From positions 7,466,501 through 7,530,500 of the forward strand of contig NZ_JACHMG010000001.1 in assembly GCF_014204865.1 (NCBI RefSeq): 64,000 bases of DNA, given 5' to 3'. The notes under the pieces are model-generated. The model made no database searches and was not told where the DNA came from. It saw only the letters and a list, made by a program, of their open reading frames with translations. Made by a program: the position numbers and the translations under genes. The DNA is from Amycolatopsis jiangsuensis (GTDB lineage: Bacteria > Actinomycetota > Actinomycetes > Mycobacteriales > Pseudonocardiaceae). Every line of letters starts with the position of its first letter. Position 1 is the first letter of the stretch. Shown here one piece after another: positions 1 through 10,758 of this stretch.

Positions 1-366
1 CGGGTGCCGCTCGGAGCGACTTCGGGGGGCGTCGCGATCTTCGCCCGCCTCGAACCCGGCGAGGTCGACGAAGTCCTGCGGGCCGAGCCCCGGGAGTTCG
101 AGGGCGCGCCGCTGCTCGCTCCCGACGAGCTGCGGAAGGAGATCGCCCGGACCGCCGAGCGTGGCTACGCCATGAACATGTCGTCGTGGTACCGCCCGCA
201 CGTCGCTTCCCTCGGCGCGGCGATCACCAACGCGGCCGGACGACCCGTCGCGGCGGTCACGTTGAGCATCCCGGAGATGCGATACCAGTCCGCGCAGGAG
301 GAGCAGCTGGCGAAGAAGGTCGTCGCGGCCGCGGACGAGATCAGCCGCCTGCTCTCGTCCCCGTGA
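1..366 (+). CDS. IclR-family transcriptional regulator, C-terminal part (5' end outside window)
   Basis: The reading frame is open from the first base, so the gene begins upstream of the window. The 121 visible residues resemble the effector-binding domain of IclR regulators: an opening like VPLGATSGG, a central MNMSSWYRPHVASLGAAI stretch and an AAVTLSIP strand, ending in a helix that runs to the stop. IclR proteins bind DNA through an N-terminal winged helix, which cannot be seen here. The 3' end overlaps the convergent hydrolase gene by 26 bp. The family call rests on the C-terminal half only, and the effector is unknown. Confidence 0.6.
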   Translation, partial: RVPLGATSGGVAIFARLEPGEVDEVLRAEPREFEGAPLLAPDELRKEIARTAERGYAMNMSSWYRPHVASLGAAITNAAGRPVAAVTLSIPEMRYQSAQEEQLAKKVVAAADEISRLLSSP

Positions 367-1177
367 CGGCACGGGCGTCTCGAGCGCTCACGACGCCGGC
401 GATGAGCTCGGCCGTCCCCTCCGGTGACTCCACCGGGAAGTGGTGACTGCCGAGGTCGACGAGCACCACGTCGACCCGGCCCGCCAGGCGGTCGAGGGCT
501 TCGGGGGTGACCAGTTCGCGCACGCCGAACACGGTGATCGGTTGCTTCACGCCGGCGAGCGCCTCGTCCATGTCCCAGGCGACGAGACCCTCGAACGCCC
601 GCGTCCCCGCCGGCTGCCGCACCGCGGCCATCTTGGCGAAGTGCGCGTCCTTGAGCGCCGGGTCAGTCCCCGGGGGCGAGCCGGACTCGACCATGGCGCG
701 GACCAGCCCGGCGAAGTCGTCCTGCAGCGGCCGCAGTAATCCTTGGGCTTGCTCGTCGTCCATGGCGCCGAAGAGGAAGAGGTAGTGCAGGGCGTCGAGC
801 GCCATGATGTGCCGGACTCGCTCGGGACACAGCCGACCGGTCTCGACCGCCACCGCCCCGCCGAGTGAATGCCCGGCGACGGCGCACTCGGTCACCTCCT
901 CGGCGTCGAGGACCGCGGCGACGTCGCGCGCGAACTCCTCGATCGTCCAGACGTCGCGCGCCGAACGCGATTCGCCGTGCTCGGCGAGGTCGACCGCGAG
1001 CACCCGGTATCCGTCCGGCAGAAACCCTGTCAGCGCGTCGAAGTCCGTCCGGTCGCACGCCCAGCCGTGGACGAGCACGACCGTGGGTCCCTCGTCCGGT
1101 CCGCTGATCGAATACCGGATGGACGTCCCGTCCGGCCGGCGGACTCCGCGGCTGTCCGGCACCCGGTTCATCGCCAT
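341..1177 (-). CDS. Alpha/beta hydrolase
   Basis: A 278-residue alpha/beta-hydrolase-fold enzyme. Visible motifs are the oxyanion-hole HGWACD after strand 3, the nucleophile elbow GHSLGG (Ser nucleophile), a late acidic region, and a catalytic His in GSHHFPVESP near the C-terminus. The substrate cannot be read from the sequence; small esters, lactones or quorum signals are all possible. The start is ATG at 1177, because AAGGAG lies 5 bases upstream; the longer open frame has no ribosome site. A TTGACA-17-TACCGT promoter lies just upstream. It converges on the IclR-type gene with a short 3' overlap. Confidence 0.8.
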   Translation of the reverse strand: MAMNRVPDSRGVRRPDGTSIRYSISGPDEGPTVVLVHGWACDRTDFDALTGFLPDGYRVLAVDLAEHGESRSARDVWTIEEFARDVAAVLDAEEVTECAVAGHSLGGAVAVETGRLCPERVRHIMALDALHYLFLFGAMDDEQAQGLLRPLQDDFAGLVRAMVESGSPPGTDPALKDAHFAKMAAVRQPAGTRAFEGLVAWDMDEALAGVKQPITVFGVRELVTPEALDRLAGRVDVVLVDLGSHHFPVESPEGTAELIAGVVSARDARAVTGTRAGG

Positions 1178-1226
1178 TCCTTCTCCTTGTGCCGCTATGT
1201 GGTACAGTGTCTCGTTGAGTAGCATG

Positions 1227-1255
1227 ACGGTAAGGGCGCCGTGAGGACATGTCAA
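1227..1255 (-). promoter_or_regulatory. Sigma-70-type promoter of the alpha/beta hydrolase
   Basis: On the minus strand, TTGACA (1255-1250) is followed after 17 bases by TACCGT (1232-1227), close to housekeeping consensus and about 50 bases upstream of the hydrolase ATG. The leader between promoter and start could hold a repressor site, but no clear palindrome was confirmed. Confidence 0.55.
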
Positions 1256-1693
1256 TCGCCGGAGCCGTGCCGGGGATCGGCTCGTCCACGGCGGCCGGGT
1301 CGTGGCCGCTGGTCGTCTCGGCGCGGTCCGCCGCGGTACTGGCCACGCAGGCCGTGCCCTTGATCGCGCCGACCGGACCGAGACCGGCGGCGGCTGCTCC
1401 TGGCGTCGCGCCCGAGATAAGCCATCAGCCGGGCAGAACCGGCTACGTGCGGGCGCCGGGGGGCGCTCGTCGCCGTTCCGGTTCGGCTGCCGGGCCAGGT
1501 GCCGTCGCACCGGGAATGTGGCGACGCCACTACTGCGACCGACAGTGTGGTCATGGATTTGATCGGCGAGAAACTGCTCGCCGAGAGCGAGGACGGACCG
1601 GGAAAAGCGCGTTGGTGACCGATCGTTGACAACCTGTGACGGCGGTGGCTGATCTGGGTAAGGTGGCGGGAGCCGATCGAGGGGGGTGGGGTC
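1256..1693. other. Intergenic stretch without a supported gene
   Basis: Several frames are open here by chance because of high GC, but none has a ribosome site or a recognisable product. A TTGACA (1626-1631) could be the -35 box of the downstream STAND gene. It lies only a few bases before the upstream-most GTG (1636) of that frame, which argues against that GTG being the true start. Confidence 0.4.
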
Positions 1694-1723
1694 ATGACTG
1701 GTCGCCGGAGGCTGCTGTGCTGA
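1694..1723 (+). CDS. Possible 9-residue leader peptide overlapping the STAND gene start
   Basis: An ATG at 1694 preceded by GAGGGGGG at 7-base spacing opens a nine-codon frame (MTGRRRLLC) that stops at 1721-1723. Its end overlaps the GTG at 1717 proposed as start of the STAND ATPase. This arrangement would permit translational coupling or attenuation. It may also be a coincidence of G-rich sequence. Confidence 0.25.
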   Translation: MTGRRRLLC

Positions 1724-3672
1724 GGTCCGCGCCGCGGCATTTCGTCGATCGGGTCGACGAGTGCCGTGAGCTGGTCGAGCGGTCCCGCCAGCGGCCGGGG
1801 GTTTTCGTCCTGCAAGGGATCGGCGGGGTCGGGAAGACCGCGGTCATGCTCCGCTGCGCGCGGGAGCTGCGGCCCTCATTCGATTGTGTGCTGGACGTCT
1901 CGATGAGCGCTTCGGCGCAGGCGAAGACGGTCGAGCAGGTCCTCGACGTGTTCCTGCTCCAGCTCGAGGCGAAGCTGATCCCGCCGACGCTGGACGGCAA
2001 GATCGCCATCTTCCGGGCGGAGACCTCGCGGCGGAAGGTACTGGTCGTGCTGGACGACGTCGATTCGGCGGAATCGATCCTGGAGCTGCTGCCGGAATCT
2101 CCGGAGAGCGTGGTGCTGGCGACGAGCCGGCTGCGCGCGGAAGCGTTCGAGTTCTACGGTTTCACCACCATGCGGCTGGGAGTGCTGTCCGAGCGGCACG
2201 GGATGGAGCTGCTGAGCCACGGCCTGGACGAGGCGGTCGTCGAGACGGACGAGCGGGCGCTGGCCGGGATCGCGCGGCTGTCCGGGTATCTGCCGCTCGC
2301 TTTGACGATCGCGGGTGCGCATCTTCGGATTCGCCGACATGAGCGGCCGGCGGTTCTGCTGCGCCGGCTGGAATCCGAGTGCGATCTGCTCGCGCAGTTC
2401 ACAGTGGACGGGGACCGGGAGCTGGAGTTCGTCTACGACGCGTCCTACCGCGCGCTCGCTCCGCTCGAACAGCAGCTGTACCGGCGGCTGGGGGTGCACC
2501 CGGGCCTGCAGTTCCCCACCTGGGTCGTTCCCGTGCTGCTGGAGGAGGCGGATCGGTCCTTCGCGGCGGACACCCTGCTCGCGCTGCACCGGTGGACGCT
2601 GGTGGTCGAATCGGGCGAGCGGCACGAGATGCATTCGCTCATCCACCTGCATGCGCGAGGTGTGGCGAACGAGCACGAGCATCCCGCCGACGTCCAGGAG
2701 GTCCGCCGGCGCCTCGCGGAGGCGTATCTGGACTACGCGGTCGCCCGCGCGCTGGCGTTGTCCGGCCGGCGCCAGTTCGGACCCCGGTTCGACGGCCGGG
2801 TGGTTCCCGCCTACGAGCCGGACGACGACGGGCATCGGCGTGCGATCGCCGATCTCGAGTCAGAGGCGGCGAATCTGCGCCAGGTGGTGGAGATGGCGTC
2901 GGAAGCGGGGTTCGCGGACCTGACGTGGCAGCTGGCGGAGGCGCTCACGAATTTCCTCTTCCAGCGCAGCCGGTACGCGGACGCGATCGCGGTGCAGACC
3001 CTGGGCCTGGCGGCGGCGCACGAGGTGTACGAGAGAACGGGCGAGACGCGTCCGCTGATCGCCATGCACACAGAGCTGGGCAAAGCGTATTTCGCGGCAT
3101 ACACGCACGAGAAAGCGGCCGAGCAGTTCGCTGAGGCCGCAACGCGGATCGCCGGGCTCGGTGATGATCCCGACGCGCTGACGATGCTGGCGAAGACCTT
3201 CGTGTGGCAGGGCTTGGTGCACAACCGGATGGAGCAGTACGAAGCAGCGATCGAGTGTTTCGTCCGGTCGGCCGAACTGGTGGAGCATCCGGGATTTCCG
3301 GACCGGCTGCGGTCTCGTGAGGAGCGGCTGCTCGACATGAACGGCGCACCGGTCCTGGCCAAACTGGGCCGGCTGACCGAGGCCGTCGCGGCGGGCGAAC
3401 GCGCGGTGGCGCACTTCGCATCCGACACTGACCGCCACAATCACGCGAAGTCGCTCGCGAATCTGGGCGAGGTACTGACCGCGGCCGCGGATTCCCGCGC
3501 CGAGGCGGTGCTGCGTTCCGCGCTGGCTCTGGAACAGAAGCTGGAACTGGTCGATTTCGAAGCGCATACCGCCGCGATTCTCGGCAGGCTGCTCCCGCCG
3601 GAAGAAGGCACCCGGCTGATCGAGCACGCGGCCGGGTTGTACGAGCAGCTGGCTGACCAGCGAGCACAGGCG

Positions 3673-3702
<30 letters not shown>
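1717..3702 (+). CDS. STAND-class NB-ARC ATPase with TPR-like C-terminal half
   Basis: A signal-transduction ATPase of about 661 residues. The Walker A motif GIGGVGKT is at residues 34-41 and Walker B KVLVVLDDVDS near 107. A sensor-type ATSR and the NB-ARC GxP signature (SGYLPLAL) follow, then a winged-helix segment and a helical TPR-like half built of paired helices with AxxxxEKAAEQF-type spacing. Such proteins are usually nucleotide-gated scaffolds in regulation or conflict systems; no separate effector domain is seen. The start is GTG 1717, which has GGAG 6 bases upstream and gives the usual short N-terminus (SAPRHFVDRVDE); GTG 1636 is the longest option but lacks a ribosome site. The 3' end overlaps the convergent phase-variable gene by 30 bp. 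Confidence 0.75.
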
Positions 3703-5380
<1,678 letters not shown>

Positions 5381-5414
5381 AGGCCTCCTCAGGGTCGGCG
5401 ATGGCGGCGCTCAG

Positions 5415-6665
5415 TCACCGTAGCCGAGTGTCCGGGCCGCTGTGTGTCAGCCATGGTGCCGTCTGCGTCAGGAAGGTACGGAGGGCGGCCGGGTGGTCGT
5501 AGTCGCGCAGTGCAGCCTGTCGGGCCCGGGTTCTCATGGACAAGCGCTGGTCAGCGCTCAGGTGGAGGGCGCGGAGGAGGGCGTTCGCCAGCGACGGCGG
5601 CGACTTCGGCGCGCACAGGAATCCCGTGTCGCCGTCGCGGATCTGGTCGCGTAGGCCTTGGCTGGTGGTGCTGATCACGGGCGCGGCGCCGGCTGCGAAC
5701 GCTTCCATCGGGATCCGGCCGAAGGGCTCGGCGTGCGAGGGCACGACGACCGCCCGCACACGGGGGTGGCGGAGCAGGTGCGCGACGTCCGGTGTGAACC
5801 GGGTCAGCATCCGGACCGGCGACGCGAGACGTTCGGCCCGGTCGCGCAGGACGTTCTGATATGGCGTGGGCTCGGGGCTTTCGCTCGTGGCGGCCAGCAC
5901 CAGAAGGGGGAGCGATACGCCGTCGCGCTCGAGGAGTTCCCACGCGTCGAGCAGGTCTTCGAATCCTTTGTACGGTTCCGCGCGTCCCATCGAGAACACG
6001 AACGGCGGGAGATTCGGGACGGCTGAGATGCCGTGGCCGCTCCAGTCGTCCTCGGTCAGGCCGTCGCGCAGGGACACCATCGCCTCGGACGGAACGCCGT
6101 AGTCACGATGCAGGTGGTCGGCCATGAACGGCGAGATCGTCGCGATCCGCGCTCCTCCGGCGACGGCCGCGAGCAGGCCGTCCCGTTCCCAGCCGCGGCG
6201 TTCGAGGTCGTGCGGTGCGTGGATCGCGGCGCTCGAGCGCGGCGCGAGCACCAGGTGCGGCACCAAGCCGGGGGACAAGGCCGAACCGAGGCCCAGGAAA
6301 GGGGCGTCGAACGCGATGATCAGCAGGGGATCCGCTGACCGGCCCAGGGCGTGCAGCCGATCGGCCGTCATCCGCACCAGGTGCCGGAAGTTGCCGAGAC
6401 GGCCCCAGCGGTTCTGGCCGCCGGTGCCGTTGTCGACCGGCAGGATCGTCGCGTTCCGCAGGAGACGTCGAGTCCGGGCATGCCAGGCGGGATGGTGTTC
6501 GGGGCTGCTGCGGTCGAGCCGCAGCGGCAGCACGGCCAGGCGCACACTGGCGGGGAGGAGGTCGGTGAGGGTACGGAGGGTGCCGAAATTGGCGTAGCCG
6601 GCACCGGTGCCGCAGCCGTAGAAGCCGTCGTGCACCGCGACCGCGACGGTCGGTGTCGCGGTCAT
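5415..6665 (-). CDS. GT4-family glycosyltransferase
   Basis: A 416-residue GT-B fold glycosyltransferase. The nucleotide-sugar half carries RAEPYKGFEDLLDAW (the GT4 R/K...G loop) and VVPSHAEPFGRIPMEAFAAG, which contains the E-x7-E-type donor-binding motif. The N-terminal acceptor half starts with a glycine-containing GCGTGAGYAN loop. Such enzymes transfer sugar from an NDP donor to cell-surface glycans or metabolites; donor and acceptor cannot be read here. The ATG overlaps the stop of the pentapeptide gene (ATGA), so translation is coupled. Together with the downstream transferase-like gene it suggests a surface-glycan operon. Confidence 0.85.
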   Translation of the reverse strand: MTATPTVAVAVHDGFYGCGTGAGYANFGTLRTLTDLLPASVRLAVLPLRLDRSSPEHHPAWHARTRRLLRNATILPVDNGTGGQNRWGRLGNFRHLVRMTADRLHALGRSADPLLIIAFDAPFLGLGSALSPGLVPHLVLAPRSSAAIHAPHDLERRGWERDGLLAAVAGGARIATISPFMADHLHRDYGVPSEAMVSLRDGLTEDDWSGHGISAVPNLPPFVFSMGRAEPYKGFEDLLDAWELLERDGVSLPLLVLAATSESPEPTPYQNVLRDRAERLASPVRMLTRFTPDVAHLLRHPRVRAVVVPSHAEPFGRIPMEAFAAGAAPVISTTSQGLRDQIRDGDTGFLCAPKSPPSLANALLRALHLSADQRLSMRTRARQAALRDYDHPAALRTFLTQTAPWLTHSGPDTRLR

Positions 6666-7669
6666 TTTCGCAGGTGCGGAGGCAGGGCGGCGGGCTTGCC
6701 GACCGCGTGGGCCAGCTGTTCGGCGGTGAGCCCGGCGACGGTGCTGAGGTCGGCCTCGGCGAGATCCGCGCCGGTGAGGTCCGCGCCCGTGATGTCGATC
6801 CGGTCGAGCTTCGCCTTGGACAGCCGAGCCCGCCGCAGGACTGCCCCGCGCAGAACGGCTCCGGACAGGTCGGCGCCGCGGAAGTCGGCCTCGGCGAGCG
6901 AGGCGTCCTCGGCCGACATGCCGCGCAGATGTGTGTCACGGAGATCCGCGTGATCGAGGGTGGCTCCGTCGAAACGTGCTGCACAGCCCGTGGCACCGCG
7001 CAACACGACGTGGGGCATCGCGGATTCGCGGAGATCGGCGTCGGCCAGATTCGCTCCGGACAGGATCGCTTTGCCGACAAGCGCTCCGCGAAGCGGTGCG
7101 CCGCGCAGATCAGCGTGCGGGAGGCGGACGTTCGCCAGGTCGAGCGGATCCGGCGCGCCCGGTGCCGACCGCTCGCGCAGCAGGTCCACCGCGGCGACGA
7201 CATCCGCCTCGGCCCGGTCGTCGTCCGCGCGGTCCTCGGTCTGCTTGCGCAGCAGATCGCAGACCGACCGCAGGACCGAGGGCCGATCCCGGGGAGAATC
7301 GGACATCAACCGGAACAGCGTGCGCACCGAGTTCGCCCGCACGAGCGGGTCGGCCGACGCCAGCCGGCCCCACGCCGTGTCGAACTGGCTGATCAGGTGC
7401 TTGTCCTCCTCCAGTCGTTGCTTGTCGCGATCCTGGAAGTACTTGCGGATTCCGAGCCCGGCGGTCACGAGTGCGGCCGCGATGCTCAGACTGGTGAGGA
7501 ATGCCGAGCGTGCGCTGTTGACCGCCGTCAGCCACTCCACGCGGGAGACGCCTTCTGGCGGGCCGACCGCCCATTCGGGCACCGGCACCCCGAAGAACCA
7601 GACGACCGCTCCCAACGCGACGACGGTGGCCGCCGCGATGCCCGCCCCGCGCCATTTTCGCACCTGCAT
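6662..7669 (-). CDS. Membrane-anchored pentapeptide-repeat protein
   Basis: 335 residues. Two hydrophobic segments lie near the N-terminus (about residues 10-30 and 55-75), followed by a charged helix (YFQDRDKQRLEEDK) and a cytoplasmic-looking helical region. The C-terminal part has many A(D/N)LxX pentapeptides (ADLRG, ANLAD, ADFRG, ADLSG, ADLTG, ADLAE), which fold as a right-handed quadrilateral beta-helix. Function is unknown; related proteins act as scaffolds or signalling partners. It is first in the operon with the GT4 gene (ATGA overlap). An IS701-family element sits immediately upstream: its target duplication overlaps the ATG, so the native promoter and ribosome site have been moved about 1.5 kb away. 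Confidence 0.8.
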   Translation of the reverse strand: MQVRKWRGAGIAAATVVALGAVVWFFGVPVPEWAVGPPEGVSRVEWLTAVNSARSAFLTSLSIAAALVTAGLGIRKYFQDRDKQRLEEDKHLISQFDTAWGRLASADPLVRANSVRTLFRLMSDSPRDRPSVLRSVCDLLRKQTEDRADDDRAEADVVAAVDLLRERSAPGAPDPLDLANVRLPHADLRGAPLRGALVGKAILSGANLADADLRESAMPHVVLRGATGCAARFDGATLDHADLRDTHLRGMSAEDASLAEADFRGADLSGAVLRGAVLRRARLSKAKLDRIDITGADLTGADLAEADLSTVAGLTAEQLAHAVGKPAALPPHLRK

Positions 7670-7671
7670 AG

Positions 7672-9136
7672 TAGTGCTTTGTTAGGTGTGTCGTTTCGGC
7701 TGGTCAGGGTGCTGATGTGATCTGCTGTCGGTGTGAAACCGGAGGAGTTAGAGCAGGTCCGTCCGCGGCTGGCGGCGTTCGCCGCGACGATGCTGGGCGG
7801 GTTGGCCCGGGCGGATCAACGAGCGAAGGGGGAGCTGTATCTGCGTGGGCTGATGTTGGACGGCAAGCGGAAGTCGATGCAGCCGATGGCCGAGCGGCTC
7901 GGGGTGGATCACCAGCAGCTTCAGCAGTTCGTCACCTCCTCCACCTGGGACTTTGTCGATGTCCGGCGGCGGATCGCCTGCTGGGCCGAGGAATTCATCA
8001 CGCCTGAGGCCTACGTCATCGACGACACCGGATTCCCGAAAGACGGCGTCGATTCTCCCGGCGTCGCGCGCATGTATTGCGGCGCGTTGGGCAAGACCGG
8101 GAACTGCCAGGTCGGGGTCAGCGTGCACGCGGTGACCGACTGGGCGTCCGCCGCGATCGACTGGCGACTCTTCCTGCCGCAGTCCTGGGACGAGGACACC
8201 ACCGCCGATCCTGCTGTGACTGCCGAAATCCGGCGACGTCGCAGCAGGTCCAAGATTCCCGACGACCTGCGGCATCGGGAGAAGTGGCGTCTGGCGTTGG
8301 ACATGCTTGACGAAATCACGGGCAACGACGATGCCGGCGGCTGGGGTCTGCCCGATCGACCCGTGGTCGCCGACGCCGGCTACGGGGATGCGACCGAGTT
8401 CCGGCTAGGACTGACCGAACGGGGCCTGTCCTACGTTCTGGCGGTGAAAGCGACCACCACCGCCTTTCCCGCGGACGCCCTCCCGCAGACCCTGCCGTAC
8501 ACGCCCGGTGTCGGGCGACGGCCGGTGCCGCGTTACCGCGATCAGCCCGTCAACCTGAAAACCCTGGTCATGGCCGCCGGGCGGAAAGCCGGGAAGATGG
8601 TGACCTGGCGGCACGGCTCCCGAAAGTCTCCCGGTAATCCCACCGCTGCCCTGCGATCGAGGTTCCTGGCACTGCGCGTGCGCCCCGCCAACCGGGACAT
8701 CCCCAAGGCCGAGGATGGCAGCCTGCCCGAATGCTGGCTGCTGGCCGAATGGCCGCCCGGGGAACCCGCACCCACCGACTACTGGCTCTCCACCCTGCCC
8801 TCCGACACGCGTCTGCGGGAATTGGTGCGGCTGGCGAAGATCCGCTGGCGCATCGAGCACGACTACCGTGAGCTCAAAGACGGCCTGGGTCTTGATCATT
8901 TCGAAGGCCGCAGTTTCCTGGGCTGGCATCGTCACGTCACCCTCGCCGCTCTCGCCCAAGCGTTCTGCACCCAGCTGCGCTACGACCCAAAAGCCCCTGC
9001 GCCGGCCTGACCCTCTACGCCGTTCTCCGCGAACTCCAGTCCCTGTTCGCAGTCTGGACCGGCGCATGCCACACCTGCCACCAACCCGTTCCTCGGTCAC
9101 AACAACCGCCCGACCACGAAACCTAACAAAGCACTA
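7672..9136 (+). mobile_element. IS701-family insertion sequence, complete, with 4-bp target duplication
   Basis: The 1465-bp element is bounded by 16-bp inverted repeats TAGTGCTTTGTTAGGT (left, 7672; right, ending 9136). It is flanked by direct duplications ATAG at 7668-7671 and 9137-9140, as expected for the 4-bp duplications of the IS701 family. It contains one transposase gene. The perfect duplication indicates a recent insertion that has not been rearranged. The left duplication overlaps the start codon of the pentapeptide-repeat gene. Confidence 0.9.
7733..9010 (+). CDS. IS701-family DDE transposase (possible -1 frameshift extension to 9126)
   Basis: 425 residues in the first frame from GTG 7733. 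Catalytic motifs are VIDDTGFPKDG (first Asp), VVADAGYGD (second Asp) and WRIEHDYRELKDGLG (Glu), the layout of IS701-type transposases. Near the end a C CCA AAA heptamer (8986-8992) occurs in the reading frame. The -1 frame then stays open for 44 more codons, ending at a TAA inside the right inverted repeat and including a CHTCH cluster. This suggests either programmed -1 frameshifting or a recent frameshift that trimmed the tail. The catalytic core is intact in both cases. Confidence 0.9.
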   Translation: MKPEELEQVRPRLAAFAATMLGGLARADQRAKGELYLRGLMLDGKRKSMQPMAERLGVDHQQLQQFVTSSTWDFVDVRRRIACWAEEFITPEAYVIDDTGFPKDGVDSPGVARMYCGALGKTGNCQVGVSVHAVTDWASAAIDWRLFLPQSWDEDTTADPAVTAEIRRRRSRSKIPDDLRHREKWRLALDMLDEITGNDDAGGWGLPDRPVVADAGYGDATEFRLGLTERGLSYVLAVKATTTAFPADALPQTLPYTPGVGRRPVPRYRDQPVNLKTLVMAAGRKAGKMVTWRHGSRKSPGNPTAALRSRFLALRVRPANRDIPKAEDGSLPECWLLAEWPPGEPAPTDYWLSTLPSDTRLRELVRLAKIRWRIEHDYRELKDGLGLDHFEGRSFLGWHRHVTLAALAQAFCTQLRYDPKAPAPA

Positions 9137-9140
9137 ATAG

Positions 9141-9828
9141 GACCATTTCACACTACAACGGCAGAACGCCGCGGGAGAGAGCCCCGGTCCGGCACCGGAT
9201 CCTCGGCGGCGTCCTTCCCCCTGCCGGGTGCGGTCGTACCACGATATGTTTTGGCTGAACGCGACCGGCAGCCTCCGGCGGTTCCCGATGCCGGTGTCGT
9301 TGAACGAGCGCGCGATCGCGCCTTCGACACCGGCCCGGAGGGTCGCAACGGCTCTCACCAGATCCGTTTTCGGCGCGGCCGCTGGCACGTCGTCGACCCG
9401 GCGGATCCGGCGGGAGTCCTCGTGCAGGTGGACACAATCTCGGTGGAGTACGAGATTGTGTTGCTCTGACTGGCATGGAGCACGATCGTGCTGCAGGGCC
9501 AGCCTGCCCTTCGGCCCGGCGTGCGGGCACTGACCGAGCCGGGGGTCACCGCGACCGGGCTGACCACGCTGCTGGTCATCGCGGGTTACTGCTGCGGTCC
9601 GCCACGTACGAACCCGTACGCGACCTCCGACGTCGAGCTCGCGGTCGCGACGGTGGCAGCCCGGTCGCGGGTCGGCGGCCGGGTGCGAAATTGCCGGCGC
9701 AAGCCAGCCGCCTGACCACGGCTGCCTTGAGCAACATCCACGGATGGCGGATATCGCACCGCAGTGGCATCGGATACCAGTGGTAGTCGGGTTGCCACGA
9801 GTTGTTACGCGGGCGTTGGGGGAAGCCA
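9141..9828. other. Former upstream region of the pentapeptide gene; no supported gene
   Basis: Before the IS701 insertion the first bases here lay directly upstream of the pentapeptide gene. Short open frames occur on both strands. A minus-strand stretch around 9280-9390 (TLRAGVEGAIARS) faintly resembles the RAGVEG segment of some transposases, and plus-strand frames at 9251-9469 and 9488-9715 have no recognisable domain. I cannot support a gene; it is probably decayed mobile DNA plus the displaced promoter. Confidence 0.35.
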
Positions 9829-10668
9829 GTGAACGATTATCTGTCTCTGCTGCCCTCGACGCTGCAGTGGGTGTCCGCGCAGCTGGGCTCGGTGTCGAGC
9901 ATTCCGTGGCCGTTGTGGATCGGCGGGCTGTTCCCGGTCTACCTCGCGGTGGTGTCCGGGGTGCTGTGGCTGCTGCGAGGCCGGTTCTGGCTGTTGTCGT
10001 GCGCTTATCCGCGCACCAGCAAAGGCCGTCCGTGCCGGATTGTCGTCGCCGGGGAATGGGCGCGGTGCCGGCACCACAACCGCCCGCGACGCTACGCGTA
10101 CGGCCACCAGGTGCAGAAGCTGTATCGTTGGCAGACCTTCGCGCGAGGCGGCGAGATCGTCGACAGCCCGGATCGCGGGGTCGGCATGTTCCGGCTGCGT
10201 CCTGGCGGTTCGACGTTGTTGTACGTGCGCGGCTACGCGCGGCCGCCGATGGCGGTCCTGAGGCTGCTCCCCGACAAGGTCAAGGACGGAATCGGGCGGT
10301 TACGCAAAGCGCGGCTGACTGCCCCCGCCGCGCCCGAGTACTCGGGCACCGGGCGGGCAGCGGACCTCGCCGATGGGCTGGGTGGCGTGGTGGCGGCCAC
10401 TCGGTTCGCGACCGCGGCGTTCTGCGTGGCGATCGTGCTCACCGTCGTGGCGATTCCGCTCTCCGGTTTGGCGCAGACGATCCTGCAGTATCTCGCCACG
10501 TTGGGCTTCGTGCTCGCCTGGGCGGCGACGTACTCCGGCCTTTACACCCGGAGCGCGACCTGGTTGAGAGGTGCCTGTGTCAAGGCCGCGAAGTGGTGGG
10601 CGCTGACGTTCGTGCCGGTCGGGCTCGCCAACCTGGGCTTCACCGTGCTCAACACGTCGCCGTCCTGA
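9829..10668 (+). CDS. Hypothetical membrane protein with four predicted helices
   Basis: 279 residues. The start is GTG 9829 with GGGGGA 5 bases upstream; the upstream in-frame TTG has no ribosome site. One hydrophobic helix lies near residues 25-50 (LWIGGLFPVYLAVVSG), then a soluble basic region rich in Arg, His and Tyr (residues about 55-180). Three hydrophobic helices near the C-terminus follow, with FCVAIVLTVVAIPLSG, a TLGFVLAWAATYSG-like span and FVPVGLANLGFTVL. No family is recognised. It stands alone between two insertion sequences and may be island cargo. Confidence 0.6.
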   Translation: MNDYLSLLPSTLQWVSAQLGSVSSIPWPLWIGGLFPVYLAVVSGVLWLLRGRFWLLSCAYPRTSKGRPCRIVVAGEWARCRHHNRPRRYAYGHQVQKLYRWQTFARGGEIVDSPDRGVGMFRLRPGGSTLLYVRGYARPPMAVLRLLPDKVKDGIGRLRKARLTAPAAPEYSGTGRAADLADGLGGVVAATRFATAAFCVAIVLTVVAIPLSGLAQTILQYLATLGFVLAWAATYSGLYTRSATWLRGACVKAAKWWALTFVPVGLANLGFTVLNTSPS

Positions 10669-10758
10669 CGAATCGTACGGCGAGCACATCCGTGAGGTTC
10701 CCCCGCTTTCACGGAGAGCTCCAAGCCATGGTCCGATAGGGCCGGAAGGAGGACATCA

